A stretch of 64,000 nt of DNA from Macrotrachela quadricornifera (lineage: Eukaryota > Rotifera > Eurotatoria > Philodinida > Philodinidae). This document shows positions 48,119 to 63,100 of this stretch, in pieces. The position numbers were made by a program, and so were the translations under genes. A model generated the notes under the pieces. The model made no database searches. It was given only the letters and a program-made list of their open reading frames with translations, and was not told the DNA's origin. The stretch is taken from positions 10,163-74,162 of the forward strand of contig JAJEKB010020480.1 in the NCBI GenBank assembly GCA_022393335.1, read 5' to 3'. Within the stretch, counting starts at the first letter, position 1; each line of letters starts with the position of its first letter.

Positions 48119-48240
48119 TATAAATGGCAAGCGCACTGTTCTATTTAGCTTTTATTTCTATCGTGCGCGCGCGGCGACTAACGAAAGTGTGTGTGTGTTG
48201 TGAGTGAGTGAAAGACGAAGAAGAAGAAAAAAAAAGATCG
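48119..48240 (+). promoter_or_regulatory. Probable Mnk promoter and 5' UTR start
   Basis: A TATAAAT box at 48119-48125 is followed about 45 bases on by an unusually GC-rich patch (GTGCGCGCGCGGCGACT near 48164-48178), then a GTGTGTGTG run and an A/G-rich leader before the ATG at 48341. Position and composition suggest a core promoter; the start site is inferred. Confidence 0.4.
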
Positions 48241-48340
48241 TCCATCAGTTAACAAATATTTGATGGGACTAAATTTATTCGATAAGAATATTTAATTCAT
48301 TTATTATTCAAAATTATTAAAAGACAAAAACAATTAAAAC

Positions 48341-51605
<3,265 letters not shown>

Positions 51606-53958
51606 GGATATAAAATCTTTGTCAATGTGTCTTTTGTTTATTAGTTTTACTTTTATATACTTTTTTTTTCTTTACCCTGTATACATATATATATTAGAAC
51701 TTTCTTTGTTATATATACACCTTGAGTAGGATAGGTTATTTATCTTACCCAGTGATGATTTTCCTCTTCTTTTTTTTTCATTTTGTCCGTTCTACGCATT
51801 ATTTCGATCTGACTTTCAGTATTGTTATTCTTGTTCATGTTTTCTTTTTTTTTTTGTTCTCTTGTGAACATCAGGGTAGTCGTGATGTGTTTTACATAGT
51901 TAAAGGCTGGGTTGTACACTGGGAAAAAAGAAGGTAAATCATTCGAAATTTGAGCCGTTAAGTCTCAAATTGAAATTATTTCTTCTATGTGTCTCTCATT
52001 CATTCTTTAATGTGCACTCCGACATTATATATTTGTTATAGTCTTGTTCCATTTCTTATTGTATATATTTAAACATCTTTTTTTTTTGTTTTGTTCGTTG
52101 CCATTTTTGTGCCATTTCATGTTCTTGCTCGAAGCATCAAAATGTAGTTAGGCAGCGATGATATGATATTTTTCATTATGTATATATATGTATCTTGATT
52201 TCTTTTTTCTTTTTCTTTTTGCAAAGCATCACACATTCATAACTTGTGAATATATACTCTTTTTCTTTTCTTTTCTTTTCTTTTCTTTTCTTTTCTTTTC
52301 TTTTTGTTTTCACCTATACCGGTCTCCTGATCTTTGTCTTTTTTTTTGTTATAAACTTGTATTGATGTTTTTTCTTTTCTGTCTGAGATGAAATTTAAAC
52401 AGACAGACATGTTTTGTGCGTAATGATGACCAAAGGCCATATGTGGCATACGTGTGATTTGTCTTCTTCTTTTCTTTTTTGTGCTCTTCACGCCCTTTAT
52501 TCTTTTTTTTTTTGTATGTAGACTATTCGAGTTATTTCATGTATAACATACGAGATGTTTGGAATAAGAGAAAACAACTTACTATAGAGAAACAGATGAG
52601 AATATGGGATTATTATTATTATTATTTAGTATAAGTTAACATTTAAGAAAAATTAAATAAATAAAGAAAGAAATATAGGATTAAAAAAATTTAATGATAT
52701 AATTATTAAGAAGAACGTAAAAAGAATAATCTGATAAGCATAGATAAAAATAGTAACATTATCAAATCTAAAATGATGGGGAATTTGCATGTTTAGATAA
52801 TAGAAAAGATAAAAGGAAAGGTGTATCATAACAATATCAAGATAATACTTCATATAAAAAAAACATCGTAATTAAAATATAAAAAAGGTTGCTCTATATC
52901 TTTTAAACATTATCATGATTGATTTATTGTTACGAATAAGTAATAAAACTCAAGATTATTACTCCTATATCAAAGATACAGTATTGCTATAAATCTATAC
53001 CTTCATTGAAATCAAATAAACTGATTGAGCACTTACATATATATCTTGAAAATAGTATATTCAATAATATAATTTTTTTTTTTGTTGAAATAAATATTCC
53101 AATTAAATTAAAAATAGAATAGATAAACATCATCTGTTTGCAATATAATTTTATATTAATTGTCATGCACACATATTAAAAATAAAAATAGAACATTGAT
53201 ATAAATCATGACTAAAATGTTTATCGTCAAACTAGATATAACATAATTTTTTTGTTTTTTTGTTCCTTTTCTTTCATCATAAAAAAAGAAAAACAGATCA
53301 AATTACGCACATTACTATTTTTATATGAAAGCAAAAAAAGATAAAATGTAACCGATTTACTAACCAGTAAAATTAATAGCAATCGATAGCACACCATTTA
53401 ATTGTGCATAAAAAATTCACATATAATAATCTAAAAGACGCAATATATCACGAGGATTTATATTTAGTAACTAAAATGTTTATTTTTTACAAATCAAATC
53501 AATTAATTGATATAATCAGAATACAATAAAAATTTTGATACTATATACTTAGAAAATCCTTTTGTTAATATGTTTATTTCAAATAGATATCTTCTATTTG
53601 AATTGAAGCAACATAATCAAGAAAATTGTTTATTTTTCATACAAATATATAGCTACCATTTCTTTGACCTTATTAATGATAATAGTACATTCATTCTGAT
53701 CATGAATATTAGCTTCTATGATGTATACTGATCGAATTTCTATTTTACATTTTTCTTTTATTTATTTGACATCATGGCACTCCTATCATATAACAAAAAT
53801 TCAATATCATCATCAGGATTTTATAAATTAATTGAGAATAATAGCGAAAGTTTAATCAAAGATTAAACTTCATGATACTATAAAAACAGTATTCGATTTG
53901 CATTATTTCTATTCACAAAAAAACATTTATTTTCACGATCAACAGTGAAATAAATACC
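51606..53958. other. Intergenic with pyrimidine-rich 3' region
   Basis: About 2.35 kb after Mnk. The first ~900 bases are T/C-rich, include the TTTTC microsatellite at about 52260-52304, and probably contain the Mnk 3' UTR. The remainder is AT-rich without supported features; the 60-85-codon frames are compositional. Confidence 0.45.
52260..52304 (+). repeat. TTTTC microsatellite
   Basis: Nine near-perfect tandem copies of the pentanucleotide TTTTC. They produce spurious Phe/Ser-rich and Lys/Glu-rich frames on the two strands. Confidence 0.9.
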
Positions 53959-54682
53959 ATGTGGATTCTTAAAACTACAATGTATATTGTTATTGTATTA
54001 CTTTTGCAATTGCTTGAAATTCATGGACAAGACAATCAATGTACAGCCGCAGCAATAGCAAACTGTGGTTCATATCCATGCGTTCAAACTGGTAATTCTG
54101 TCTCGTGTCTTTGTAATGATATGACATTACAACCAAGTGCAGCACAATGTGGTGGTGTTATAACTGTAACAACAACTCTATCTCCAGTCGTTATTCCAAA
54201 TCAATGTGCAAATGCTGTATGTCCTGCTGGTGCAACATGTATACCAACAAATCAAAATCCAGCTCTTTATATATGTCTTTGTCCAAATAATATTATTGCA
54301 AATCCTGATTGTCCAGCATCTCCATTACCAAATAATCCATGTGTAATTAATAATCCATGTTCAAATGGTGCAACTTGTGTTGTTAATCAATTAACTCTTC
54401 AAGCAGTTTGTGTTTGTCCATCAGGTACATATGGTCAAAATTGTGCTTATGCATGTCGTCCAAGATGTGATCCTAACTGGTAAGAATATTTGTATATTAA
54501 GTTTTTGAAAAAAAAAAGAAAGTTTATTATGTATATATTAAAGGTGCTATAATGGTGGTCGATGTGCTGATGCATATGGTCAACCATATTGTTTTTGCGG
54601 ACAGAATTATCGTGGTCGACGATGTGAACTTCGACATAATAAACACAATTATGTTTATTTACACCATAATCCACGTTGGTAA
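53959..54682 (+). CDS. Secreted EGF-like domain protein
   Basis: Two exons (53959-54479 and 54544-54682) join in phase over a 64-base GT-AG intron: 219 aa. Residues 1-23 form a signal peptide (MWILKTTMYIVIVLLLQLLE ending IHG). Cys-rich modules follow: a first unit C-T-A..NCGSYPCVQTG, a Thr-rich spacer (VITVTTTLSPVV), then CANAVCPAGATCIPTNQN and ICLCPNN. A canonical EGF follows: NPCSNGATCVVNQ ... CVCPSGTYGQNC. Another comes after the intron: CYNGGRCADAYGQPYCFC and YRGRRCE. The tail HNKHNYVYLHHNPRW is His/Tyr/Asn-rich, with no membrane anchor. It is probably a small extracellular adhesion or matrix protein; no specific orthologue is recognised. Confidence 0.85.
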
Positions 54683-57600
54683 ATCAATTCATTTTTTTTT
54701 CAATCAAAAAATTATTTTATTTGATGATTAAATAAAAGAACATACATAATAAAAATGACTAAAATATAGTCAAGAATAATTTTGATTTAAAAAATCTCTC
54801 TAATTATATATTTCATATATGACTTGTAAACATAATAGTTTTTTTAACATTATTACGATTGAAAAATAACTCTCTTTGAGCGATGATATAAAAGCTCAAT
54901 TTCATATTTCTGAAATCAATTTTTAAGATAAGCAATTAAAATAATAAGTAAAATCTCGTGCGTCATTCTTTACAGTCATTTAGTATAACATAGTAATGAT
55001 ACGGGTACTCTTATTTGTTTTGAAATTACATTGAATATTTCACAAGAAAATATGAATCAGTATTTTTGAGGAAATACATCTATACAATATTGACATTGAA
55101 AAACTGATCAGAAGTTAATGATTCTTCGTCTTTACACGTCTAGATCCAGATGAGCTTGATAAAACTTACGAATTCTATTGAATTTTTATTTCGGTCCAGT
55201 ATTTGTAAGATCACATATCTGTCTCGATTATCCCTAGTCTAAACTGACTTCAGTCACGTTTCGTCACGTTCCTGTTTTTAATAGAGAGTTCACATGGACA
55301 AATTTTTTTCGATAGCATTGCGATCAGAAGAATTACGATAATACATTGTATTTTGTACTAATGGAATCACACGAAACACCGATTAGTACGGGACAGACTC
55401 TTTAGTAACCTTAGAAGTCAATATCTGTGAAAAAACAACTTTGCATCTTATAGATTATTTACGCGAAATTTGTGCCTTACACGACTCTAGAGAAGCCAGT
55501 TTCCCAAAAACTCGATTCATATTGGTTTCGAGGCAAATGGATCCCAGCTTCAAGCTCAACATCCTTGAAAACTCCTAGGAGTCAATGCATGAAACAAACG
55601 ACGTTTTCACTAGAATCTCTGCTCAATTAATGCTACAGATTTCGATGAAGCTTTGTCCATTGTAACTTCAAGTGTCCGAAGACAAAATCTAAAATTCAGT
55701 TATCTTCAGGTAAAAAATGAGGATAACCAAATTAGTATTCATGTATTGTTCATTTCGTCATTTTTCAATAGTAAGATTTAGATTCATGAAACTTTGGGAA
55801 TATATATACCACCGTAGATACCCTACATATTGATACATACAAAATCCTATTTCTGTATGGTAGAGAATATATAAAGTATTCACAGAGTGTTGATATGCTT
55901 TCTATAATTTGATTGGACGTTCTAGCGGTTATGAACTCCCGCTTTGAAACTAACTACTATTACTGGCCATGTATGAGTACTACTTCTCAAAACCTTGGCC
56001 TTTTGACTTTTACTCGGGTAACTATCTTGAAGATTCTACACATATGCAAATATATATGTAAATAAAACGTTTTCAATTTCATAGAAAACTTTTGATAGAT
56101 TTAGATATTTTTCATCGATGTTGTGTAGCTAACTTAATGATAAATTTCTACACAAATCGTGCCAGTAAATATTGAAGAGCTTTTGAGCTTTTCATGTTTT
56201 ACTGAAAACATTCTCATATCTATCTATCTACAGCATATATATATATATGAAGTTAGTTTCTATTCAATGAGTATTAGCACTAAGCTCTCTACTCAATTCC
56301 ACAAAAAATCCTTTAAAAATGAAAAACAAAATTTTTTGAAGCTGTCGTAGGGAGTATGAGGATTTTTATACAAGAAAGTTGGAGGAGAGTACGGCAATTT
56401 CGAAAAAATTCTTTTTTCCATTAGTAGTCCTGACTCGATTTATATAATTAATTTTTCTATATTATAACATATTATTAGAAGTTTGTTTCTATGATAGAAA
56501 GATGCAGTAAAAGACGCTCTACAAAACAGCCTATAACTGATTCCCTCGAGCTCATACAATAAGAAAATTCTAAGCTCAGAAATACACATAAAAAAAATAA
56601 AAAATTAACCATGAACATTCAGCTTACCTACATAATTTTATTTTCTTACTATATGAGTTAAGAGGGATTAGTCATAGTCAGTTTTGTAGGGCGTCTTTTG
56701 CTACATCTTTCTATCACAGAGACAAATTTTCAAAAACGTGTTTTGATATAAATATATTAAATAAACAAATCAAGTCAGGACTTCTGGGCTACCTTTATAG
56801 ACTTGATCTTGAACGAACATTATCATCAATATTCAATGATAATTATAATCAATGATTTTTAAATCATTTGTATTGTATCTAGAAATATATTGGATAAAAT
56901 AAGTTTATAATTTATTCGAATTTTATGTAAAATTGAATAATTAAAAATAGCTTATAAATTTGATATATTTTTATCGAAAAATCTTTTATATTCATTGACG
57001 AAAAAATGAACAAATACCAAGCAAAATATCAAAACATATGGTGAAAATAAAACATTTATCACGATAAACATGTGATAGAAAGTTATATCAATTAAATTTA
57101 ACTAAAATAACACAAAATAAAAGTCATCATCATCAACATCAGAAATACTTCTATCAAATATTGATTTAATTGATGAAATGGTCATATTTGTCTAGATAAA
57201 ATATTAACTATTTATACATTTATAAAACAAATTGATATTCAACTATATGAAGCGAAACCACAGAACAAAGATTAGATTATATATCTTCAAAGGAAAACAA
57301 GCACATATTTATAAATGAATATTCAACAAATAGATAAAAGAAAGAAAGAAGGCAACAACAAGTAATAAAAGAAAATATTTCAGAAGATTTTTTTTAATAA
57401 AAAGATATTATAATTAGAATTTTGTTTAAACATTTTCTGACAGTTTAAATTGTACAAGGATGACAAGTTACATAGGTCTTAGTATAATTTTATTCACTCA
57501 AGTTTTTTTGTATTAATATATTTGATGATATTAGAGATAATTTTAATATAAAAATAATGACATCATTGAATAAATTGATTTCAAATTTATAATCTTTCTT

Positions 57601-60366
57601 ATAAATGTTTTTGACAAGACTAATGAATAAGTAAGAGATGAGTATTTAAATTTGTTGAAATATTATTAAAAGCATCATCTTTTTTCTGAATAATATCAAA
57701 GAAATTAATTGAAGTACGATATAATTTGCAATTGGTTTCACTAATTGTATTAATACAATTTATGATTTGTAAAGCTTTTCAAAATGATTCTGGATAAAAT
57801 TGATTATTTATAATGAGAAAAATTTGACTTTTGATCCATGTTTGTAAGGATCAACACACGTTATTTGGTATTCTATGTTGTTTTACTATATTATACATAA
57901 ATGATACTTTTCAAGAATCGCATATGTATGCTCATTTTGCTCTCGACGACAGCATGTATTAGTTTCGTCATTTCAGTTCCTTCTCTACATTTGTCAATTT
58001 ATCATACACTAATATCGTACTTCAGATATCTCATATTGGATACATTATCATTAAAATTCTGTTTTTCTATGCGTAGATAACTGTGTACATTTATAATACA
58101 CATTATATTTTTTCGCGCAAGCCGATGACATAGTACAGAGGCTCCTCTACAAGTTTTTCACTTGTTCATTGAACATACATATTATTTCTTTTTTTATAAT
58201 CTTTTAAATATATGTTTATCTTGCCATTCCAGGATAAAACCTATGAAGACAGAGGGATGCTAGCTATTTCTTAGGAGTTTATTAGCATCATTGCTTAAAC
58301 TCACGACAGAATGAACAAGTTAGTCATTTCTTAATACTTGAAGAACAGGAATTTTTCTTATATAAACAAAACACCCGGATCTATTTTTGTGTCTGTTTCT
58401 ATATTATATTCAATATTAGAGTTATATTTAAAGTTAAATCGAATAAATTTTATTAGAAAAATTAACATTGAAAATGATTTTTTCCAAGTTAATATGAAAA
58501 TTGTATTTCTTTCTTTATTCGTAATTTGACATGTTTATTATGCAGATCTTTCTCTTTTTCATTATCATCAAGAAAAAATCACAAAAAATTTCTAAATGAA
58601 ATTTTTAACTATTTTGGTTATATGTTCTTTAAATGGAAAGTTTTCTTTTCATTTACTCAAAAAAATACATTGAAATAAAACTTGTTTTCTCGGAGAAATG
58701 TCCAAATATTGTATAGGTTAAGTAAGAAAGCGAAAGTTATCTAACAATATAATTTCGTAGACTACATGACAAGCTCTTGATTTATCACTTCTAATGTTCA
58801 CTGTTATTGTATTTTATCAATAGAATTAGATGATATCTGTCGAAATTTAAATATTATTCAAAAGATCAGTTTCACGTGTTACAGCAAAGATTAAGATATT
58901 TTTTTCATAATGATATTTGAATTCAATTTGAACTTACTAAAACTTGAAACAATACTTGTTTTGTTGATGCACATGAAAATTCGTATGCAGCAATATGACA
59001 TTTATTAATATATTATTTTAACGTAACTTGTCTTTATTTTATTTAATTTCTTGTTTTCTAGTTGAATCTATTATTCCAGATATCAATATAGTAATATAAT
59101 CATTTTCATTTATTTATACAGCTAGATTTACTATTGAATATCTCTAGCTTAGAAGTTTCTAGTTCAAATTGAATATTGAACAAAGATTATTATTAATCTA
59201 AATTGAAATAAAATTATTGTATTTCTTTTGAGATTTCTCACTCTTTCGATTTTTCATTCAAAATTTCAATTCAATTATCAAATATACCAATATTATCATT
59301 TGTTTATTTACATATATTCTATTTAATATCTATCATTCTTATGAAGCGAAAACTAATTACTTTTGTCGTATTCCTTATAAACCTATCTGAAAATTGTGCA
59401 CTTGATAGAAGATGAACGTAAAAAAATTAATAATACAATTATAAATGACTTGTACAGAATAATTCACTTTTTTGTACTAGTTTTCTGTAGTTTGTTATAT
59501 TTTTACAAGACGTCAGAATGTTTCTTTTATATATGATTAGATAGAGTATTGATTAGATTATCCAACAGTATAGTTTTCATTAGTTTTATCACATGCCTTG
59601 ATTAAGAAGTAAAAAGAACTTTTGTAATCGTATAATTCGTTCAGACCAAGTTCGATTGTCGCGAAATTAGTTTTACCTGGAAAACACTCTTTAAAGTTAA
59701 AGTTGCACTAAGTATTGAATGGAACGGTTTCGAATTTAAAGAAAAAATAGAGTTTTATTATTGGAATTTTAGACACTTTCGCATTAGTTCATTTCCGATA
59801 CTATTTGTATACTCTTAAATTTAGCTATAAGGTTTTACAACTAAATCAGGCTACAATTACATAAATTGGTAGAGAAATTGTTCATCTATGAAACCGTATA
59901 TTAATGGAAAAGATCGATATAGCTAGACAACTAGAATCTACTCCACAAAGACAAACAATTGAAGTTTTGACAGAAGCATTTGTTAAACGTTCATTAAATT
60001 TCCAGCAAAATGGGAAATAAATTGATAAAAAATATAGAGTTCGATAAAGAAATGAATTCTTTGTCTGATATATAAAACGAAAAACTATTCGCACGTCAAA
60101 AACGTAATAACTACTCGAATCGCTCGAAGAAAACATCTCAAAATTTCACAGAAAACAATTGTTTTTTGTCTACTTCATGAAACTTTGTTAGCGATGACGA
60201 GTGTCCTCGCTACTGTTTCTCTTTCTCCCTTGCTATGCATCACTTTTAAAGACATTCTTTCTCCTTTCCATTAACATAGTGTTTTGCGTTTCTTTGTTCG
60301 TACTCTGCTTTTGAGAAAGAATGTTATCTTTGATACCATTCTTTCTCTGTTTCTCTTTCTTATATA
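54683..60366. other. Gene desert with a fold-back element
   Basis: 5.7 kb without a supportable gene. It holds the fold-back element at 56426-56782 (listed separately). About 55100-56000 is less AT-rich than the surroundings but has no open frame of note. Small frames at 56159, 58338 and 59882 have no coding character. Pyrimidine-rich CTTTCTC motifs occur just left of the Tc1-type element (60200-60360). Confidence 0.5.
56426..56782. mobile_element. Fold-back element with ~140-base arms
   Basis: The left arm starts AGTCCTGACTCGATTT at 56426; the reverse complement of the right end reads AGTCCTGACTTGATTT (ending 56782). Inner parts match as well: ATAGAAAGATGCAGTAAAAG at 56497 against ATAGAAAGATGTAGCAAAAG, followed by ACGC-C/T-CTACAAAAC. 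The centre is about 60 bases. No ORF is present. Target duplication is not clear. It is a MITE-like, non-autonomous element. Confidence 0.7.
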
Positions 60367-61266
60367 CAGTGGTGTGCAAAAATAATTGCCGTTAATATTT
60401 TACAAATTTACTTCACTAAACACAACGAATATTGAAAGTTCTTTTATATATAGATAATAGATACAACAGGGTATACAAACATAATAATTATTAATTAGCT
60501 TTCTTTTTCCTTAGTTAAAAAATCAGAAAAACATATAGCTTCATCGACGTTCTCAAATAAAATAAGGTCATTTTTTCCCATGTACATAAACTATGTTCTA
60601 GCCAAAACGGTGTCTTTGAGAAAAAGTTAAAGAAGGGATCAACCTCGTTTTAAATCAAGATCCTGTAGCTAAACTTTCAGCTCGATACGACATTTATTAT
60701 CCTTTTTAGATAGGAAAGAAACCCAGCTTCACCCTCACAACTTGTGACCTCTGTTTGACGCTGAAGATGAATTATGAGAATTGTGCATTTGGAACAAATT
60801 TCATCTACTAGTTCAGGTCTGGCAACCCTGAAAATTTCACGTCGTTCGGACAAGTCGTTGTCGAGATAGTGTGAAAATCGGGTTGGGGCGCCTTTTTTGT
60901 TGGTCGTTCTATACATCGTAAAGTTCTATTTGCTTCTAAGATCCCGTGTGATTGGAGCTCATTTTCATGTCGTTAGATATTATGGACCCCAGCCTTCGTA
61001 AAGAATATAATTCTCGCCACTCAGCGATTGTCTTAGCCCCAGAAGTGTAATTCGATCGTTTGCTATACTAGGAAAGCAGTAGAATCTCGAACCATGAGGT
61101 CTCTCACTTTACTAAACGTTACTTTTTGAGAAGTTTCATCCTCACTGCAATCTATGGTACATCCTTGATTACTGGTAAAAGTTTGAGAAGAATTCGTTTA
61201 TGCGCTTGGCAGATATGGTTCGAGGAAATGTGTAACCGCAGCGGCAATTATTTTTGCACACCACTG
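60367..61266. mobile_element. Tc1-type element, 900 bases, perfect 25-base ends
   Basis: A perfect terminal inverted repeat of 25 bases (left 60367-60391, beginning CAGTGGTGTGCAAAAATAAT; right 61242-61266) is flanked on both sides by TA (60365-60366, 61267-61268), the Tc1/mariner target. CAGTGGTGTGCAAAA ends are typical of Tc1-like transposons. At 900 bases it is shorter than a full Tc1 (about 1.3-1.6 kb). I find no DDE transposase frame: a 79-codon minus ORF at 60677-60916 and an 82-codon plus ORF at 61126-61374, which runs through the right end, have no recognisable motif. It is probably non-autonomous or internally deleted; the identical ends suggest fairly recent activity. Confidence 0.85.
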
Positions 61267-61654
61267 TATGTGTGCAGTCCGCTTTCATATTCATTCATTA
61301 TTAATATACGTTTTGATATACATTCATCCATGAGTGCACTCTCTCTTTCCCACTGGCAGACGGAGCTTAACTAGAGAGAGAGCTCACAAACTTATTCATT
61401 TTTTAATCAACACATGAGATAAATCAATAAAACTATATCGTTGCATAGAGTAATCTATGCTTTATCTAATCATACAGAAATAAAGGAAAATCTAATGTTT
61501 TATATAAACGGAAAAAACTGAAGAAATCTAGTAAAAATAAATAAATCATTCTGTATCATATAAATTAGATAAATTTTGTACTAAAATTTCTACAATACTA
61601 CTCACATATATGAGGAATACTATTTCGAGTTAGATACAATTATATTGTCCCATC

Positions 61655-62330
61655 CAGAGTTGGAACCGGTCCGGCCGGACCGGACGAATTTTCACATCCG
61701 GTCGGATGAAACCGGATTTTCACCGGGCGATTATTCTCAAGCTCACACTTATATTCAAGAGTTTTCTTCGCTAAAAGTAGTACTTACTCACCTCATTTCA
61801 GCTAAAATAACGTTTCAAGAAGTCAAACGTACTCCAAGGAATAGAATGGAACCAAAATATATGATTGGTATTCCTAAATAGTAGCGCTAACCCCACTGGT
61901 TAATTCAGTTTATTTTGCTAGTATCTTTGAACTTAATATATTTGAAAAATGTAACATAAGATATAGAAGAGATGGTAATCACACTTATAGATTTGTATAT
62001 ACCAGTCTTTTGGTTATATATTCTAATTTATTAGAGTTGAAACCGGTCCGGTAATCTGACTCCGGTCTGACCGGACGAAACCAGATTTTTGCCGGATTTT
62101 TCCCTGACTTTTACGAACTGTTGCCGGATTTTTCCCTGACTTTTACCTGACTGTTGCCGGATTTTTATCTGACTTTTACCGGACTATTGCTGGATTTTTC
62201 CCTGACTTTTACGGACTGTTGCCGGATTTTTATTTTACTTTTACCGGATTTTTACCAGTTTGGGGTTTAAAGTAAACCGGCCGGATTTTGACCGGACCGG
62301 ATGTAAAAAATCCGTCCGGTTCCAACCCTG
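61655..62330. mobile_element. hAT-type element, 676 bases, 8-base target duplication
   Basis: The ends CAGAGTTGGAACCGG (61655) and, reverse-complemented, CAGGGTTGGAACCGG (ending 62330) are flanked by a perfect 8-base duplication, GTCCCATC (61647-61654 and 62331-62338), the hAT signature. The interior is strongly marked by CCGG/GGACCGG motifs, and a second internal end-like block (AGAGTTGAAACCGGTCCGG, from about 62034) suggests a nested or duplicated copy. No transposase frame is present. Confidence 0.8.
62085..62270 (+). repeat. Tandem repeat inside the hAT-type element
   Basis: About five copies of a ~30-38-base unit with core TTGCCGGATTTTTCCCTGAC followed by TTTTAC and variants (TATCTGAC, TATTTTAC). 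It lies in the right half of the element and is probably the source of copy-number differences between relatives. Confidence 0.75.
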
Positions 62331-62673
62331 GTCCCATCTTTTAGAGATATAAATTATTAATAAAATTTTAACATCATGAATCTTGTAATGTATATATTTT
62401 GTATGAAAAAATAATTCTATTTTTGTCTCTCTAATATGAATAAACAAATTATATTAATTGCTTGTACTATCCTAAGGCAAATGTTCATTACCTAATTCAT
62501 GATCTATACAATTTAGTGTCGATTCAATCAATATTTTTAAAATAATTTAATTATATTTAAGATTAATTAGACCATTCCATTTTCTGCATTCTCTTCATCT
62601 ATTTGAGATGAATGGCAATCACATTGACTAATTAATTATTTGCACCGATTAGACAATCCTACGACCATATACC

Positions 62674-62768
62674 TATATAAATACAACTCTTTTTCCTTTC
62701 TTCGTTATTCAGGACTCTATTCAATCTTCAATAACAATCAAGTTAAGTCAATTCAATACAATTCATGA
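62674..62768 (+). promoter_or_regulatory. Promoter-like segment with TATA box
   Basis: TATATAAAT at 62674-62682 is followed about 30 bases on by TTCAGGACTC, then a leader rich in CAAT repeats up to an ATG at 62765 whose next bases (ATGAGTAAGT) look like a splice donor. The 96-codon frame starting there has no recognised domain. Either a first exon of an unidentified gene or chance. Confidence 0.3.
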
Positions 62769-63100
62769 GTAAGTTCCTTTTCTTTCTTATTTCAGATTTT
62801 TTTCTTTTTCGATTCAAGTCCCAAATATGTGTCCAACGAAGATGCGTCTTAGGTTTACGCTCCGAGATGATTATTACTTTAATAATACAGAGAAATTCTG
62901 TTAATAAATCAAATACAAACATATCCGTGAAGCTCTGTTTTACATATATGTATGCACATGTGTTGTCCTACCGGTCGCCTGTGTCTATTGTGTTTCAATC
63001 ATTACAGAAAGTTTCTCTATACCCGCGTCCCAGAAGTCTGTTAAAAAAGTGCTAGTTCAATTAAGTGAAAGCGACTTTTCTTCATTTCCCAAATAACATT

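Larger units (their letters stand above)
44872..48340. other. Long intergenic region between ROCK and Mnk
   Basis: About 3.5 kb. It holds the ROCK 3' UTR (AATAAA-type signals near 44936 and 45277), a TA-flanked fold-back MITE (46176-46420) and, near 48119, a promoter-like block upstream of Mnk. The 65-90-codon frames here are AT-driven and not supported. Confidence 0.5.

Noticed and set aside
47593..48136. Several 65-91-codon ORFs upstream of Mnk
   Set aside because: They sit on both strands in low-complexity promoter DNA with no conserved motif.
52188..52491. Overlapping Phe-rich plus and Lys-rich minus ORFs
   Set aside because: They are translations of the TTTTC microsatellite and neighbouring pyrimidine runs.
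60677..60916. 79-codon minus ORF as the Tc1 transposase
   Set aside because: No paired/HTH or DDE motif; far too short.
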